Source: DASQYE01 sp035940775 (GTDB lineage Bacteria; Acidobacteriota; Blastocatellia; Pyrinomonadales; Pyrinomonadaceae). Taken from it: DNA of 64,000 bases. The stretch's first letter is position 1; each line of letters begins with the position of its first letter. The notes beneath the pieces were generated by a model, which was not told where the DNA came from, searched no databases, and saw only the letters and a program-made list of their open reading frames with translations. This document shows, in pieces, positions 8,409 to 17,586 of this stretch. Made by a program: the position numbers and the translations under genes. The DNA is taken from assembly GCA_035940775.1 (NCBI GenBank), contig DASZEN010000017.1, forward strand, positions 186,001 through 250,000, given 5' to 3'.

Positions 8409-9251
8409 CTACTTTGAAGACGAAGACGCATTTGGAAGGAGCATGTCGTAGTTGCCCAGATCGCGGTTGTGGCTGTCGAGCGCGCTGAAGGTATCGGAGG
8501 TCTCTTCGAGCATCTGCTTGGTCATCGCTATGGAATCGCTCAGTTGCTCGAAGTCGAGCGCCGAGACTCTTTCGGGCGTGGGCAAGGTAACGACCTGATC
8601 GTTGACGAGGCCGAAGAAGTTCTCTATGGACTGCAACTGACCTTCGACCAGATTGACGGAGCGCTCCAGGTCGTTGAAGGCGGCGACGCGGCGCTTGAGG
8701 ATTTCCACGTTGGCCTGCTGCACGCGCCTTGCGCGCTGATCCGGAGAGGATTCGACGGCGCGCTCGGCCTGCGTCAGTTGATTCTGCACGGCCTGCCGGT
8801 TGATCGAGCGCAGATGATTCTTACGGCGGCGATAAACGTCTAACAAGTCCACGAAATCTTCCCAGCGCTGATCCAGGCTCTGTATGTTCAAGGGAATCTC
8901 TTTCGTGCCCGTGAACTTGCGGTAATTAGAGTAAATCTGGTTCTTCATCCAGCGCAGGTATTCGACAGCCTCGCGCTCGCGCGGATCGAATCCCTTAATC
9001 ATCTCTTCGCGCTGGCGGTCGCGCAACTGTCGCAGGCGCGCCTTCTGTCGCCCGTCGACCAGCCGTCGATAGAGCGCACTGGCGGGCACCGTGGCGAGGT
9101 AAAGCCCCTCGGCGGCGATTGCCGCGCCCAGTGGGATGATGGATTGCGTGTATGCGGCAGCAACGGCAAAGCCCGCCATGCCCCAGAAGTTGACGGGCTC
9201 TTTGACTGCCTCTTTCAGGTACTGGAAATTGATCTTGGAATAATCTGCCAT
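8409..9251 (-). CDS. Membrane-anchored coiled-coil protein, PspA neighbour
   Basis: 280 residues. A hydrophobic segment near residues 22-55 (two short helices around QSIIPLGAA) is followed by a long, strongly charged helical region with probable coiled coil (about 65-240). No enzyme motif. It is downstream of pspA on the same strand with 133 bp between them, so probably co-transcribed. I infer that it may anchor or partner the PspA rods at the inner membrane; that is from context only. I do not recognise a named family. Confidence 0.7.
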   Translation of the reverse strand: MADYSKINFQYLKEAVKEPVNFWGMAGFAVAAAYTQSIIPLGAAIAAEGLYLATVPASALYRRLVDGRQKARLRQLRDRQREEMIKGFDPREREAVEYLRWMKNQIYSNYRKFTGTKEIPLNIQSLDQRWEDFVDLLDVYRRRKNHLRSINRQAVQNQLTQAERAVESSPDQRARRVQQANVEILKRRVAAFNDLERSVNLVEGQLQSIENFFGLVNDQVVTLPTPERVSALDFEQLSDSIAMTKQMLEETSDTFSALDSHNRDLGNYDMLLPNASSSSK

Positions 9252-9384
9252 CGCCGTAAATCAAAGCAAAGTAAAAAGGCCATTGAAGGGACGCGACGCG
9301 CCGCCACGTTTTGCACTCGCCAGGGAGAGCGGGAAAGCAAGCCGCGCGCGCTCAAAGGCTGAGCAACAAAGGCGCGCGTGCGCT

Positions 9385-10122
9385 TTATCCGCCCGTGCTC
9401 GTCTCGCCCTTGGCCGGTAAAGCCTCCGGGCTACGGCCTCCGGTCGAGCTGGGCAGCAGCCCCATATCGCGTTTGTATTCGAGCAGCTTGTCCTGCAACT
9501 GCATGTCCATCGCCTCGCGCTCGATCTCCTGCATCTGCGTATCGACGGAGGCCGCGCCGAGCTGCATCTTGGCCTCGGCGGCGGCGGCGCGGCGGTCTAT
9601 CTTGTCGCGCATCTCGTTGAAGGTCGAAGCATCGTCGCCGAGCTGGAACGTCTCCATGGTCTGCGCCAACTGCTCTTGCAGCTTCGCCTGCTTCGACTGG
9701 CTGATGAGCTGCATCGCTTCAGCCGTCCGCTTCTGCATTTGCAGCACGTAGTTGTCGCGTGCCTTGAGCGCCTGTTTGGATGCCGCGCCCGCGTGTTCGA
9801 GTTGCTGCGAGGTCTTTTGCAGGTCGAGCTGCGCTTGCTGAAGCTGGCCGATGTAGGCCGTAGCGATGTCGTCGCGACCCATCTTGACCGACGCCTTGAT
9901 CTTTGAATCCAGATCGACGACCTGCGATTCGAGCCGCTCTTTATTCTTCGAGAGCAGTTTCTCGGTCGCCATGACCTGCGAGACGGCGTTATTAAGCTCC
10001 GGCACGCGGTCGCGCATATCACGGATGGTCTGTTGCAGGATGAGTTCGGGGTCTTCCGTTCTTTCCACGATGCCGCCGAACAGCGCTCGCATCGAACGCT
10101 TTACTCTAGCCCAAAGTCCCAT
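9385..10122 (-). CDS. pspA: PspA/IM30 family membrane-stress protein
   Basis: 245 residues, ATG with GGAGGA eight bases upstream. Begins with an amphipathic helix (MGLWARVKRSMRALFGG) and continues as an almost unbroken coiled coil, with the family's EDPELILQQTIRDMRD segment (about 23-38). PspA proteins belong to the ESCRT-III superfamily and bind stressed inner membrane. The tail after about 220 is short and Gly/Pro/Ser-rich. No pspF, pspB or pspC genes are nearby; the downstream partner is the 280-residue membrane protein. Confidence 0.92.
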   Translation of the reverse strand: MGLWARVKRSMRALFGGIVERTEDPELILQQTIRDMRDRVPELNNAVSQVMATEKLLSKNKERLESQVVDLDSKIKASVKMGRDDIATAYIGQLQQAQLDLQKTSQQLEHAGAASKQALKARDNYVLQMQKRTAEAMQLISQSKQAKLQEQLAQTMETFQLGDDASTFNEMRDKIDRRAAAAEAKMQLGAASVDTQMQEIEREAMDMQLQDKLLEYKRDMGLLPSSTGGRSPEALPAKGETSTGG

Positions 10123-10346
10123 CTCTTCTCATCCTCCAGCCAAATAGAAGTCTATAGCCCGCCCACTCTATACGGCAACAGCTCGGCGGCCAAGCTTCTT
10201 TCAGGAGCGGCCTTTTCGCCTCTGTTAGGTACGATAGGGCCCGCCGCCTTGTTGCAAATTAGCCACCCCCGTGAGTATAACAGGAGTCGCGCCGCCGCCG
10301 CCAGAAAACAGGAGGCGGCCACTGAATCCGTCTTCAAATACGGCTC

Positions 10347-11669
10347 TCATGGCGCTTCGGCCTGCATTCCACGATTCCCCTTCTCGACGAACCTCCCGAT
10401 GTCGCGACGGTAATGCATACCGTCCCAATGAATCTCGCGCGCCGAGCCGTAGCAGCACGCGAGCGCACCGTTCAGAGACGCAGCGGCGGCCGTAACGCCC
10501 AGCACTCGCCCGCCCGCGACCAGCCAGTCGCCCGCATCAGAGCGGGACGTTCCGGCATGGAAGATTTCGACGCCTTCGTGCGTGCGGGCCCGTTCGAGAC
10601 CTTCGATGCATGCGCCCGTCTCAGGACGCGCCGGATAACCGCGTGCCGCCAGCACGACGCAGGCCGACGACTCGTTGGCCCACTCGATGGAAACGCCGCT
10701 CAACCCGGCGTGCGCCACGGCCTCGAAAATGTCTACGAGATCGGTCTTCAAGCGGACGAGAATCGTTTGCGCTTCCGGATCGCCAAAGCGCACGTTGTAT
10801 TCGAGCACGCGCGGCCCGTCAGGCGTCAGCATCAAGCCTATGAAGAGCACTCCGCGAAACGGAAACCCTTCGGCGCGCGCACCCGCCAGAGTCGGCTCGA
10901 CCGCCGAACGGACGACCTCTTTGAGCGTCGCTTCGTCCAGCACGGCAGCGTCCGTGATAGCGCCCATGCCGCCCGTGTTCGGCCCCGTATCATTCTCGCC
11001 GACGCGTTTGTGATCGCGCGCGGCTGGCATCAGGGCGTAATCGCGCCCGTCACTGAAAAGCAGCAGCGAGGCTTCGCTGCCTTCCAGAGCCTCTTCGATG
11101 ACGACGCGCCGCGCGGCATCAGCGCCGACCGATCCACCCGTCATCATATCGTCGATTGCAGTCATGGCTTCCATTCGCGTGCGGGCCACGACGACGCCCT
11201 TACCGGCAGCAAGCCCATCCGCTTTGACCACCACGGGCGCGTCGGCGGGGCCGAACTCGCCGCTTTGCAAAATTTCTTGCGATTCCCTAACGGACGTTGC
11301 GACACGGTATCGCGCCGTCGGCACATTATGGCGCGCCATGAAATCTTTAGCGAAGACCTTGCTGGATTCGAGGCGCGCGGCCTGCCGGTCTGCGCCCGCT
11401 ATCGCGAGAGAGCGCCGCTCAAACTCGTCTACGATGCCCGCCGCGAGCGGCGCTTCGCCGCCGACAATCGTCAGGTCTATCTTTTTCTCTTCGGCAAATC
11501 GGGCCAGCGCTGCGGTGTCGGTCGCGCTGATCGAAACGCAGTCGGCGAGTTCACCGATGCCCGCGTTACCGGGCGTGCAGTATATTTGCAGAGGGCGTCG
11601 CGCCCGCTTTCCGAGCGCCCACACGAGCGCGTGTTCCCGACCGCCGGAGCCTATGACCAGCACTTTCAT
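10347..11669 (-). CDS. purD: Phosphoribosylamine-glycine ligase
   Basis: ATP-grasp enzyme of purine synthesis that joins glycine to phosphoribosylamine, making GAR. 440 residues from the ATG at 11669, which starts the family N-terminus MKVLVIGSGGREHALVWAL; the frame is open a further 28 codons upstream but that part is unlike the family. Visible signatures: TPGNAGI, the ATP-grasp part VVKADGLAAGKGVVVA, DHKRVGENDTGPNTGGMGA, and LEYNVRFGDPEAQ with metal ligands. Stands alone on its strand; upstream is a 536-bp gene-free region. Confidence 0.95.
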   Translation of the reverse strand: MKVLVIGSGGREHALVWALGKRARRPLQIYCTPGNAGIGELADCVSISATDTAALARFAEEKKIDLTIVGGEAPLAAGIVDEFERRSLAIAGADRQAARLESSKVFAKDFMARHNVPTARYRVATSVRESQEILQSGEFGPADAPVVVKADGLAAGKGVVVARTRMEAMTAIDDMMTGGSVGADAARRVVIEEALEGSEASLLLFSDGRDYALMPAARDHKRVGENDTGPNTGGMGAITDAAVLDEATLKEVVRSAVEPTLAGARAEGFPFRGVLFIGLMLTPDGPRVLEYNVRFGDPEAQTILVRLKTDLVDIFEAVAHAGLSGVSIEWANESSACVVLAARGYPARPETGACIEGLERARTHEGVEIFHAGTSRSDAGDWLVAGGRVLGVTAAAASLNGALACCYGSAREIHWDGMHYRRDIGRFVEKGNRGMQAEAP

Positions 11670-12205
11670 CTGCTTGATTTCTCTCTTTTCTTCACCCTGG
11701 ATAATCAAAAAGGAGGTGCGCCGGATGCTGTCACGCCGCGAGCGCCCTGTCAAGATACTTTAAAGCGGTGGCCCCAGACCTTGACACATTTTTGTGATAG
11801 TTATACTTTGCCGTATATCCGGTGCTGCTTCCCGGCTGAAGAAGGAAGCTGGCTCCAATGGTCTGCTGAGGAATTGAGGGGGCGCGAAAGGGGTGTTCTC
11901 CGACGCCGCACGCGACTATCAGCTCGGCTTAAAGAAGGCAGACCGGGGCGCGACGAATGTTGTATCCACCTCGAATGCACCATCCATAACGCCGGACAGC
12001 TAAAAAGCCTGCTCCGAAGGATGCGGGAGAAAAAGAGAGCCTCTGAATATTGCTTCGAGCACAAACGCAGAATGTGTTCGTCCCAGCTTGGCTATATTCG
12101 TAACAGCCCCCTCGCCAGGCTGCATCAATGATTAATGGCGCGGCGCTCTTCTCATAATTCCATGCGCGAGGAGCGCAGCAAACGTACATCGGTGGGGATA
12201 CAATC
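11670..12205. other. Gene-free region between purD and a zinc-ribbon gene
   Basis: 536 bp. Open frames in it have compositions unlike proteins, and one long plus-strand frame here is an antisense extension over purD. It should hold both divergent promoters, but I could not pick a convincing one. Confidence 0.4.
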
Positions 12206-12583
12206 ATGTCACAAACTCAAGTCACGAGCGAATCGAACGGTAAATGGAGTCAGACGGAAACGGAGTTTCAGGATCGCTCCATCAAGTGTGTTGATTGCGG
12301 GGAGGATTTCATCTGGACTGCCGGAGAACAGGTGTTCTTTCACGATAAAGGTTTAAAGAACGAACCGAAGCGTTGCAAACCCTGCAAGCAAGCCAAGAAT
12401 GAACGACTGGCCGCCATCGCGGCGGCGCAGGCGACCGGAGTTCGTCAGCGCATCGAAGTCTCTGTGCAATGCGCCCAGTGCGGTCAACAAACGACCGTGC
12501 CGTTTTACCCCTCGCAGGGACGGCCCGTTTTTTGCCGCTCATGTTTCCTTGCGGGACGCGAGGCGGACGGCGCGAGCCTCTGA
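12206..12583 (+). CDS. Zinc-ribbon protein (zf-trcl type)
   Basis: 125 residues. The N-terminal domain (about 23-66) matches the 'probable zinc ribbon' family: IKCVDCGEDFIWTAGEQ, then FFHDKGLKNEPKRCKPC, giving two CxxC pairs. A second ribbon follows (CAQCGQQTTVPFYPS, then FCRSCF at about 111-116). Proteins with this pair of ribbons are common and uncharacterised; nucleic-acid binding is plausible but not shown. The gene is followed by its own terminator. Confidence 0.8.
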   Translation: MSQTQVTSESNGKWSQTETEFQDRSIKCVDCGEDFIWTAGEQVFFHDKGLKNEPKRCKPCKQAKNERLAAIAAAQATGVRQRIEVSVQCAQCGQQTTVPFYPSQGRPVFCRSCFLAGREADGASL

Positions 12584-12646
12584 GAGAAAACCGGGGCCGA
12601 CTTCCCGGCGCTTTTGAGACCTTAAAGCAACAGTCCCTGAAAACCA

Positions 12647-12687
12647 TTCCCGGCGTACGGATGAAATCCTGCGCCGGGAACTATTTT
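12647..12687 (+). terminator. Intrinsic terminator after the zinc-ribbon gene
   Basis: Arms 12647-12655 and 12672-12680 (TTCCCGGCG / CGCCGGGAA) followed by CTATTTTT. Confidence 0.7.
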
Positions 12688-13356
12688 TGAGGGTTCGAGA
12701 GAAATCCGACCCGCCAGAGCTTAAGTCAGACCTGACGCATTCTTACTCTCGCCGCTTTCCCTCTGTGGTTGAAACGACAGGCCGCGCTTGTGTTGACGGA
12801 TGACTCGCTTCCTGAAAACCGGAGCGAGCCTTTAAGAGAAGCGATGAGCTTTGATTCTGATGGAAACGGGTCTCTAAAAAAATAAGCGGGCGGGGGCCTC
12901 CCACAGCCCCCACCCTAAGGCCACGAGTCCTCACCCCTCGCGACCACTTCGCTCACCGGGGAGGTGAACGCGCCGAGATTATGCACCAGCGAGAGTAAAG
13001 TTTCAACCTCCTTGATTAAATAAACTTTCACGCCCTACGGGGTTAAGGATTGCCGTCCGCGCAGAGGGCGACACGGGCCCTTGCTCCCGGCCTGATTACA
13101 CCCTGGCTAAAACCCTTGCGGCGCGGTTCAAATCTGCATTAAAGGAATACGCAGGGCACAGCTTGACCCGCCTCGCGCCCCGATTTGACACCAGAAACAG
13201 CGTGCTTTGGCCGAGTGGCATGCGATTTGACTAACCCTACGCGTATTAAACGCCGGTAGGCGTTGGTGACCGTCAACGTGTGCTCTCCTCATGCTCGGTT
13301 TTTCAGGTCTCGATTGACGGACGCAGATCATCGGAGGGAGGGTCGGAAATAAATCA
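12688..13356. other. 669-bp gene-free region
   Basis: No protein-like frame on either strand. It contains G/C-rich blocks (12889-12990) and AT-rich blocks. I checked for tRNA, tmRNA, RNase P and SRP RNA landmarks and found none convincing; the tRNA-like T-loop string near 13120 has no matching acceptor or anticodon arms. Confidence 0.4.
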
Positions 13357-14085
13357 ATGAGTAGTGAAGTCATATCGCAAAGCGACATCATGCGAAAAAA
13401 TATCGCCGCCGTGACGGAGGCGCAGCGGCAGGTGACGGAGGCCGCGACGCCGCAGGGCCGAATCGGAGATGCGATCACGAGCTTCGCGGGCTCGATGGCC
13501 TTCGTTTATATACACACCATCTGGTTCGGCCTCTGGATATTGCTCAACATCGGGCTGATACATCTGCCGCAAATCAGCGAGTTCGATCCGTTCCCGTTCG
13601 GACTGCTCACGCTCATCGTCTCGCTCGAAGCGATCTTTCTTTCGACCTTCGTGCTGATCTCGCAGAACCGTCTCGCCTGCGCCAGCGAGCGACGCGCCGA
13701 GCTAGACCTTCAGGTTAACCTGCTGGCCGAACAGAAGGCCACCAAAGCTTTGGACATGCTGGATCAGATCACGCAGCAACTCGACAAGATGAGCAGTCGC
13801 GTCAACTTCAAGCCCGACCCGGAAGTTCAGGCGCTGAAGGTTTCAGCCGAGCCGCAGGAAGTCCTGGCGGCCATTGATGAGACCGTTAAGGAGCAGACGG
13901 AGGAGGTCAAGCAAAAGGTGACGAAGGTCGTCGAAGATATTACGGACGAAATGGAGGCCGTGCGAACCGAGACGAAACACACCAGCGGCAAACTGGCAAA
14001 TGTCGCCGAGGAGGTCGGAGAGATCAAAGAGAAGCTCGAAGCGCACGGCATCACGGGCGAGCACGAATCGGTCGTGCAGTCGTAA
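13357..14085 (+). CDS. DUF1003 membrane protein with coiled-coil tail
   Basis: 242 residues. The DUF1003 core (about 30-130) has two membrane helices (MAFVYIHTIWFGLWILLNIG and FGLLTLIVSLEAIFLSTFVL) joined by a loop with FDPFPFGLL, and after the second helix SQNRLA...R, all typical for the family. The C-terminal 110 residues are Glu/Lys/Val-rich and predicted coiled coil. Function of the family is not established. Single gene followed by a strong terminator. Confidence 0.85.
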   Translation: MSSEVISQSDIMRKNIAAVTEAQRQVTEAATPQGRIGDAITSFAGSMAFVYIHTIWFGLWILLNIGLIHLPQISEFDPFPFGLLTLIVSLEAIFLSTFVLISQNRLACASERRAELDLQVNLLAEQKATKALDMLDQITQQLDKMSSRVNFKPDPEVQALKVSAEPQEVLAAIDETVKEQTEEVKQKVTKVVEDITDEMEAVRTETKHTSGKLANVAEEVGEIKEKLEAHGITGEHESVVQS

Positions 14086-14117
14086 GCATCGGGGCCATGA
14101 TTCGGAGGATGACGCTC

Positions 14118-14161
14118 AAACGCCGCGAGGTCTACGACAAGGTAGACCACGCGGCGTTTTT
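14118..14161 (+). terminator. Strong intrinsic terminator
   Basis: Arms 14118-14135 and 14142-14159 pair except for one A-A mismatch, loop GACAAG, followed by a T/C-rich tract. Confidence 0.85.
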
Positions 14162-14227
14162 CTCTCTCTATAGTGTGCGGAAAAGTAGACGGCCCGGCGA
14201 ACACGAACCTTCTCTTTCTCTCTCAGC

Positions 14228-14557
14228 TCATCTGCGCTTGGCGGCGCGCGGCGCGGGTCGGCGCGGGGCGTTGGTCGTCGTCGCCGTCGGCGGCAGGCTC
14301 GACGAGATGCCCGTCCCGATGGCTGCCGCATCGTCGCCGGGAACGGGCTCGGGCAGCACCTGTTGCGCGCCTCTAAGGTCGGCCATAGCGACTATCACCA
14401 TCAACACAGTCACACCCAGCGTGGCGAGCACGTAAAGCAGCGCCGTTTGTTCCATCATCAGCAGCGTGATGACGATGGCCGCCATGACGGCCACCCACAG
14501 CAGGGTGATCTTTCGTCGGCCCCTGCGTCCTTGCGTCGTTGAAACCCTGCGGCTCAT
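14228..14557 (-). CDS. Small two-helix membrane protein
   Basis: 109 residues from the ATG at 14557, chosen because GGAGGG lies about 10 bases upstream; the frame is open further but without a ribosome site. Basic N-terminus (SRRVSTTQGRRGRRK), two adjacent membrane helices (about 17-33 and 37-57), then a Pro/Ala/Thr-rich, basic tail. Likely N-in/C-in. No family recognised. Confidence 0.6.
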   Translation of the reverse strand: MSRRVSTTQGRRGRRKITLLWVAVMAAIVITLLMMEQTALLYVLATLGVTVLMVIVAMADLRGAQQVLPEPVPGDDAAAIGTGISSSLPPTATTTNAPRRPAPRAAKRR

Positions 14558-14671
14558 AACCAGAACCCTCCGTCTTACTTGCGTATCAAAATTTATCTTA
14601 TCAAAGCGGGTGACCAGGACGGCGCTCGACAGGCACAAACGGATGGCCTAAACCGCGCCCATCTTAAAAAG

Positions 14672-14704
14672 AAGAGGTTGGCGTTCGTCGCCAACCCCTC
14701 TTCG
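14672..14704 (-). terminator. Hairpin terminator after the export protein gene
   Basis: GAAGAGGTTGGCG (14672-14684) pairs with 14690-14704 around TTCGT with one bulged C; an A-run on the plus strand to the left gives a U-tract for leftward transcription. Confidence 0.75.
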
Positions 14705-14722
14705 ACAAAGACTGCCTGCCTC

Positions 14723-15790
14723 TTAATAAAGCACGCGATAGGCAAGCGAGCTTCCACCGCTTGTAATCATGCTCGTCCCGACCCCGAGCAGAGTTCTGGC
14801 CAGCGTCGGAATCAGACGCCTACCGGCGAAGATGTTGGCCTCCGGTACGTCTATGATGTCGTAGGGCTGAAGCATTATATCTTCTTTCTGCTTCTTCTTG
14901 ATCGCGGTGAAATCCACGCGGATCAACTCCTGCTCGGCCGAGCCCGGCCTTTGACGGAAAATACGCACGTCTTCAGCCTTGCCCTCTTTTCTGATGCCGC
15001 CCACCATGGCGATGGCGCGACTGAGGCTCATCCCATTCTGTAAGTAGAGGCCCGTCGGATGATTCACCATGCCCGTGATGTAAACAGGCTTGGCTTCCGA
15101 GACGATCACGATGTCGCCCGGACGGATCAGCGGATTGGAGGCGACCTTTCCGGCCACCAGGTCTTCGATCTTATAAATCTTCATAGGGGCCGTCTCGGAG
15201 CCATCCTTGGCGACGACATCATCCACCTCGTCGCCCGGCTCGGGGCACATCGGCGCTTCCGTATGTAGAATCTGTATGTCGCCGTTGGCTTGGTCTGTAA
15301 TGCCGCCCGAGACCGTGAGCAGTTCCTGTAGACGCACGCGGCGCTGCATCTGCACGCGCGCAGGCGCGCGGACTGCGCCAAAGACGATCGCCGGAGGACG
15401 GCTATTGCGGCCCGTGACGCGCACGCTCACCTGCGGATTTTTGAGGATTCTTCCGTAGGCGGCGGCGATGTCCTTGGCAACCTCTTTCTCCGTGCGGCAA
15501 CGAGCCGGAATCGGTTTGTCTATGAAATGAAGCTCGCTGACGTTGCCATCGCTATCGACATCGACATCGCCGCTCAAATCGGGCTGTCCCCAGACCCTGA
15601 CCTGTATGGTGTCGCCGGGGCCGAGCAGGTATTTCTTGATGCCCTGCGTGTCGAGCGGCGAAAGCTGCACGGAGCCATCCCCCTCCTGTGAAGAGACCGC
15701 CGGTTGTCCGGAGTCCTGCGCATGCAGCAGCGGCGCTGTGGTGGTGAAAAGTGCGAAGACGGCGACCAGAAACAAGGCGCTGATTTTCAT
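14723..15790 (-). CDS. Polysaccharide export (Wza-like) protein, SLBB domains
   Basis: 355 residues from the ATG at 15790, which begins a clear signal peptide (MKISALFLVAVFALFTTTAP, cleavage near LLHAQ). Mature part starts with the Poly_export domain (YLLGPGDTIQVRVWGQPDLSG, about 55-135), followed by SLBB-type segments (VFGAVRAPARVQMQRRVRL and VYITGMVNHPTGLYLQNGMSL). Such proteins form the periplasmic/outer-membrane channel for capsule or exopolysaccharide. There is no lipobox Cys at the cleavage site, unlike Wza. No tyrosine kinase/chain-length partner or glycosyltransferases are adjacent. Confidence 0.88.
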   Translation of the reverse strand: MKISALFLVAVFALFTTTAPLLHAQDSGQPAVSSQEGDGSVQLSPLDTQGIKKYLLGPGDTIQVRVWGQPDLSGDVDVDSDGNVSELHFIDKPIPARCRTEKEVAKDIAAAYGRILKNPQVSVRVTGRNSRPPAIVFGAVRAPARVQMQRRVRLQELLTVSGGITDQANGDIQILHTEAPMCPEPGDEVDDVVAKDGSETAPMKIYKIEDLVAGKVASNPLIRPGDIVIVSEAKPVYITGMVNHPTGLYLQNGMSLSRAIAMVGGIRKEGKAEDVRIFRQRPGSAEQELIRVDFTAIKKKQKEDIMLQPYDIIDVPEANIFAGRRLIPTLARTLLGVGTSMITSGGSSLAYRVLY

Positions 15791-15960
15791 AACTGAATCC
15801 TCGAAATTAAGCACGCGGCGGGGGTTTGACGGCCACATGTCTTGCCGGAAGCGATAACCCTGGGAACACTATCCGAGATGATGTGAAGCGGGCAAAGGCT
15901 GCCTCTCGCTCCTCAAAGATTTTAAGCTCTGAGCCGGTGTCCGCTCTCCGGAGCAAGCTC

Positions 15961-16164
15961 CTACGCTCCCTCGGGTTTACGATTCTTCTTTCTTCGGCTG
16001 CCGTGTTTCGGGACTGTGCCGGGCACGGCGAACCCCGTGAAAAGCAGGTTACAATGATCGCACAAAAGGTTGTAGATGCCAAACAGTCGGAAGAGCAGCG
16101 GGGTCGGTTTATAACCGCGCCGGATACGCGAGCTTTTACATTTTGGACAACGCTGCCCGATCAT
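15961..16164 (-). CDS. Small zinc-ribbon-like protein
   Basis: 67 residues. CPKC at 6-9 and CDHC at 35-38 form a likely zinc knuckle pair; between them is a hydrophobic PLLFRLFGIYNLLC segment, and the C-terminus is very basic. Its ATG overlaps the stop of the preceding gene (ATGA at 16161-16164), so the two are translationally coupled. Function unknown. Confidence 0.7.
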   Translation of the reverse strand: MIGQRCPKCKSSRIRRGYKPTPLLFRLFGIYNLLCDHCNLLFTGFAVPGTVPKHGSRRKKNRKPEGA

Positions 16165-17345
16165 TTCGCTTCTCTTTTGCGTCGTGGCCCCTGGGCCGAA
16201 GTGGGTGCGACCGGCTCTCGGGTCGCATTCTTGAGATTGATGCGCGCGCGCAGCAGGTCTATCTCGCGCCCGATGCGCTCAGAGGTCTGGGCGCTCACCT
16301 CGTCCGAAACGGGCTCGCGTGAAAGATAAAAGAGCGCATCGCGGTAGCGATTGATGGCCCGCAGATGATGGCCTTTGAAGGCCGCGCGCTCGGCCAGCTC
16401 AACCCAATGGGCGACCTTGATCGAGCCTATGAACTCGCGTAAAGCGGTTGCCGAGGACTGCAACTGCGGTTCTTCCGGATAGACCTTGAGCGCCGAATCT
16501 ATGACGGCCTGGGCGCGCATCGCCGTCTCTATTTTATGGGAAACCAACACCTGTCTTTGGGCCGTGTCCGTGAGCAGACGCGACGCATCGCGCGCCCATT
16601 TCAGGAGATGATGTTTTTGCAGGGCGCGCACGCGCTCCTGGCCCGAACGCAGCGCCGCTCTCTTTTCCCTCGACAGCGAGGCTGAGCGCAACGCCTCGTC
16701 CGCGTTTGCCAGATACTCTTTGCAGAGATGGTAGGTTTCAAGGTGGACTTCCGGCAGCGCGCCCGCCGCATCGGCCTCTGTAGATTTGCGCTGAAGCGCG
16801 CGCAAGGCCGCCGTGTATAACTCGGACGCGGAGGCTCCGCCTCCGACGCTGTTGCTGCTGCCGCTACTACTACTACTGCTGCTGCTGCTGCTACTGCTTC
16901 GCTTGCCCGTTTCTCTGCCGGAATGCTCGCGCCGATCCTGTTCCAGAATGTAGCGCGTCCAGGCGCGTCGCATCACTACCTCGCGTGCCGCGATGGCGAC
17001 CATCATCACGACGCTGGCCGCCAAACCCGCCGGAACCCAGGCGGCATCCTCGCCGCTGCCGTGCAGCATCCCCAGCAGTACGAAGAAGAGGGCCGCAGCC
17101 GTCAGCCCCGCCGCCACCATGTAGCCCACGGTCGAGGGCATACGAGCGCGCGCAGAGCGCTTTCGCCCGACGCTCCCGGCATTGGGGCGCGTGGCGTGCG
17201 GCGTGCGATTCCAAACTTGATCGGCTGAGTTGCTGCGCAAGCGCTCTCCTCGGCGCAAAAAGGGATAAGCCGTCCTTCTAACACGAAACGCTATGGCTTC
17301 TGATTTGTTGATCGCGGCCCGAAGTTGCCTAAATCCCCTCTCCAC
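16161..17345 (-). CDS. Membrane protein with poly-Ser linker and TPR-like region
   Basis: Up to 394 residues. Two membrane helices (about 74-94 and 102-122), then a charged stretch, a Ser run of twelve (about 150-162) with further Ser/Gly/Asn, and an all-helical C-terminal region of about 200 residues with TPR-like helix pairs. The start is unsure: the GTG at 17345 gives an Arg-rich 68-residue extension; ATG at 17141 would start just before the first helix; neither has a good ribosome site. Couples by ATGA to the zinc-ribbon gene. No family recognised. Confidence 0.6.
   Translation of the reverse strand: MERGFRQLRAAINKSEAIAFRVRRTAYPFLRRGERLRSNSADQVWNRTPHATRPNAGSVGRKRSARARMPSTVGYMVAAGLTAAALFFVLLGMLHGSGEDAAWVPAGLAASVVMMVAIAAREVVMRRAWTRYILEQDRREHSGRETGKRSSSSSSSSSSSSGSSNSVGGGASASELYTAALRALQRKSTEADAAGALPEVHLETYHLCKEYLANADEALRSASLSREKRAALRSGQERVRALQKHHLLKWARDASRLLTDTAQRQVLVSHKIETAMRAQAVIDSALKVYPEEPQLQSSATALREFIGSIKVAHWVELAERAAFKGHHLRAINRYRDALFYLSREPVSDEVSAQTSERIGREIDLLRARINLKNATREPVAPTSAQGPRRKREAK
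16850..16900. repeat. Trinucleotide microsatellite coding poly-Ser
   Basis: Runs of CTG and CTA triplets (plus strand) encode the Ser run of the membrane protein. Triplet slippage here would change linker length without a frameshift. Confidence 0.8.
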
Positions 17346-17586
17346 GGCGGCCGGTTAAATCAGGCGGCTGGGCGTTTATAGTCATTTTTTTTGGCGCATC
17401 TGTCAATATGTAAAGGGCTCGGATGACGGCCGGGCCGTCCCCGGGCGAGGCAAGCGCCGCTACCACCGGAGGGCCCAATCAACGTAAACTCTGTGCGCGT
17501 TTTATGCAACCGTCGAGCGGCGACACGCGTGCGCGCTCGCGCTTTCGGTTAAGAGAGCAAATTCGATTTTGAAGGAGAGCGTTCGG

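Noticed and set aside
10413..12131. 572-codon open frame opposite purD
   Set aside because: Fully antisense to a certain gene, rich in Arg and His without domains; a GC-bias shadow. The same applies to long frames opposite nrdJ, the EF-G-like gene and the CHAT gene.
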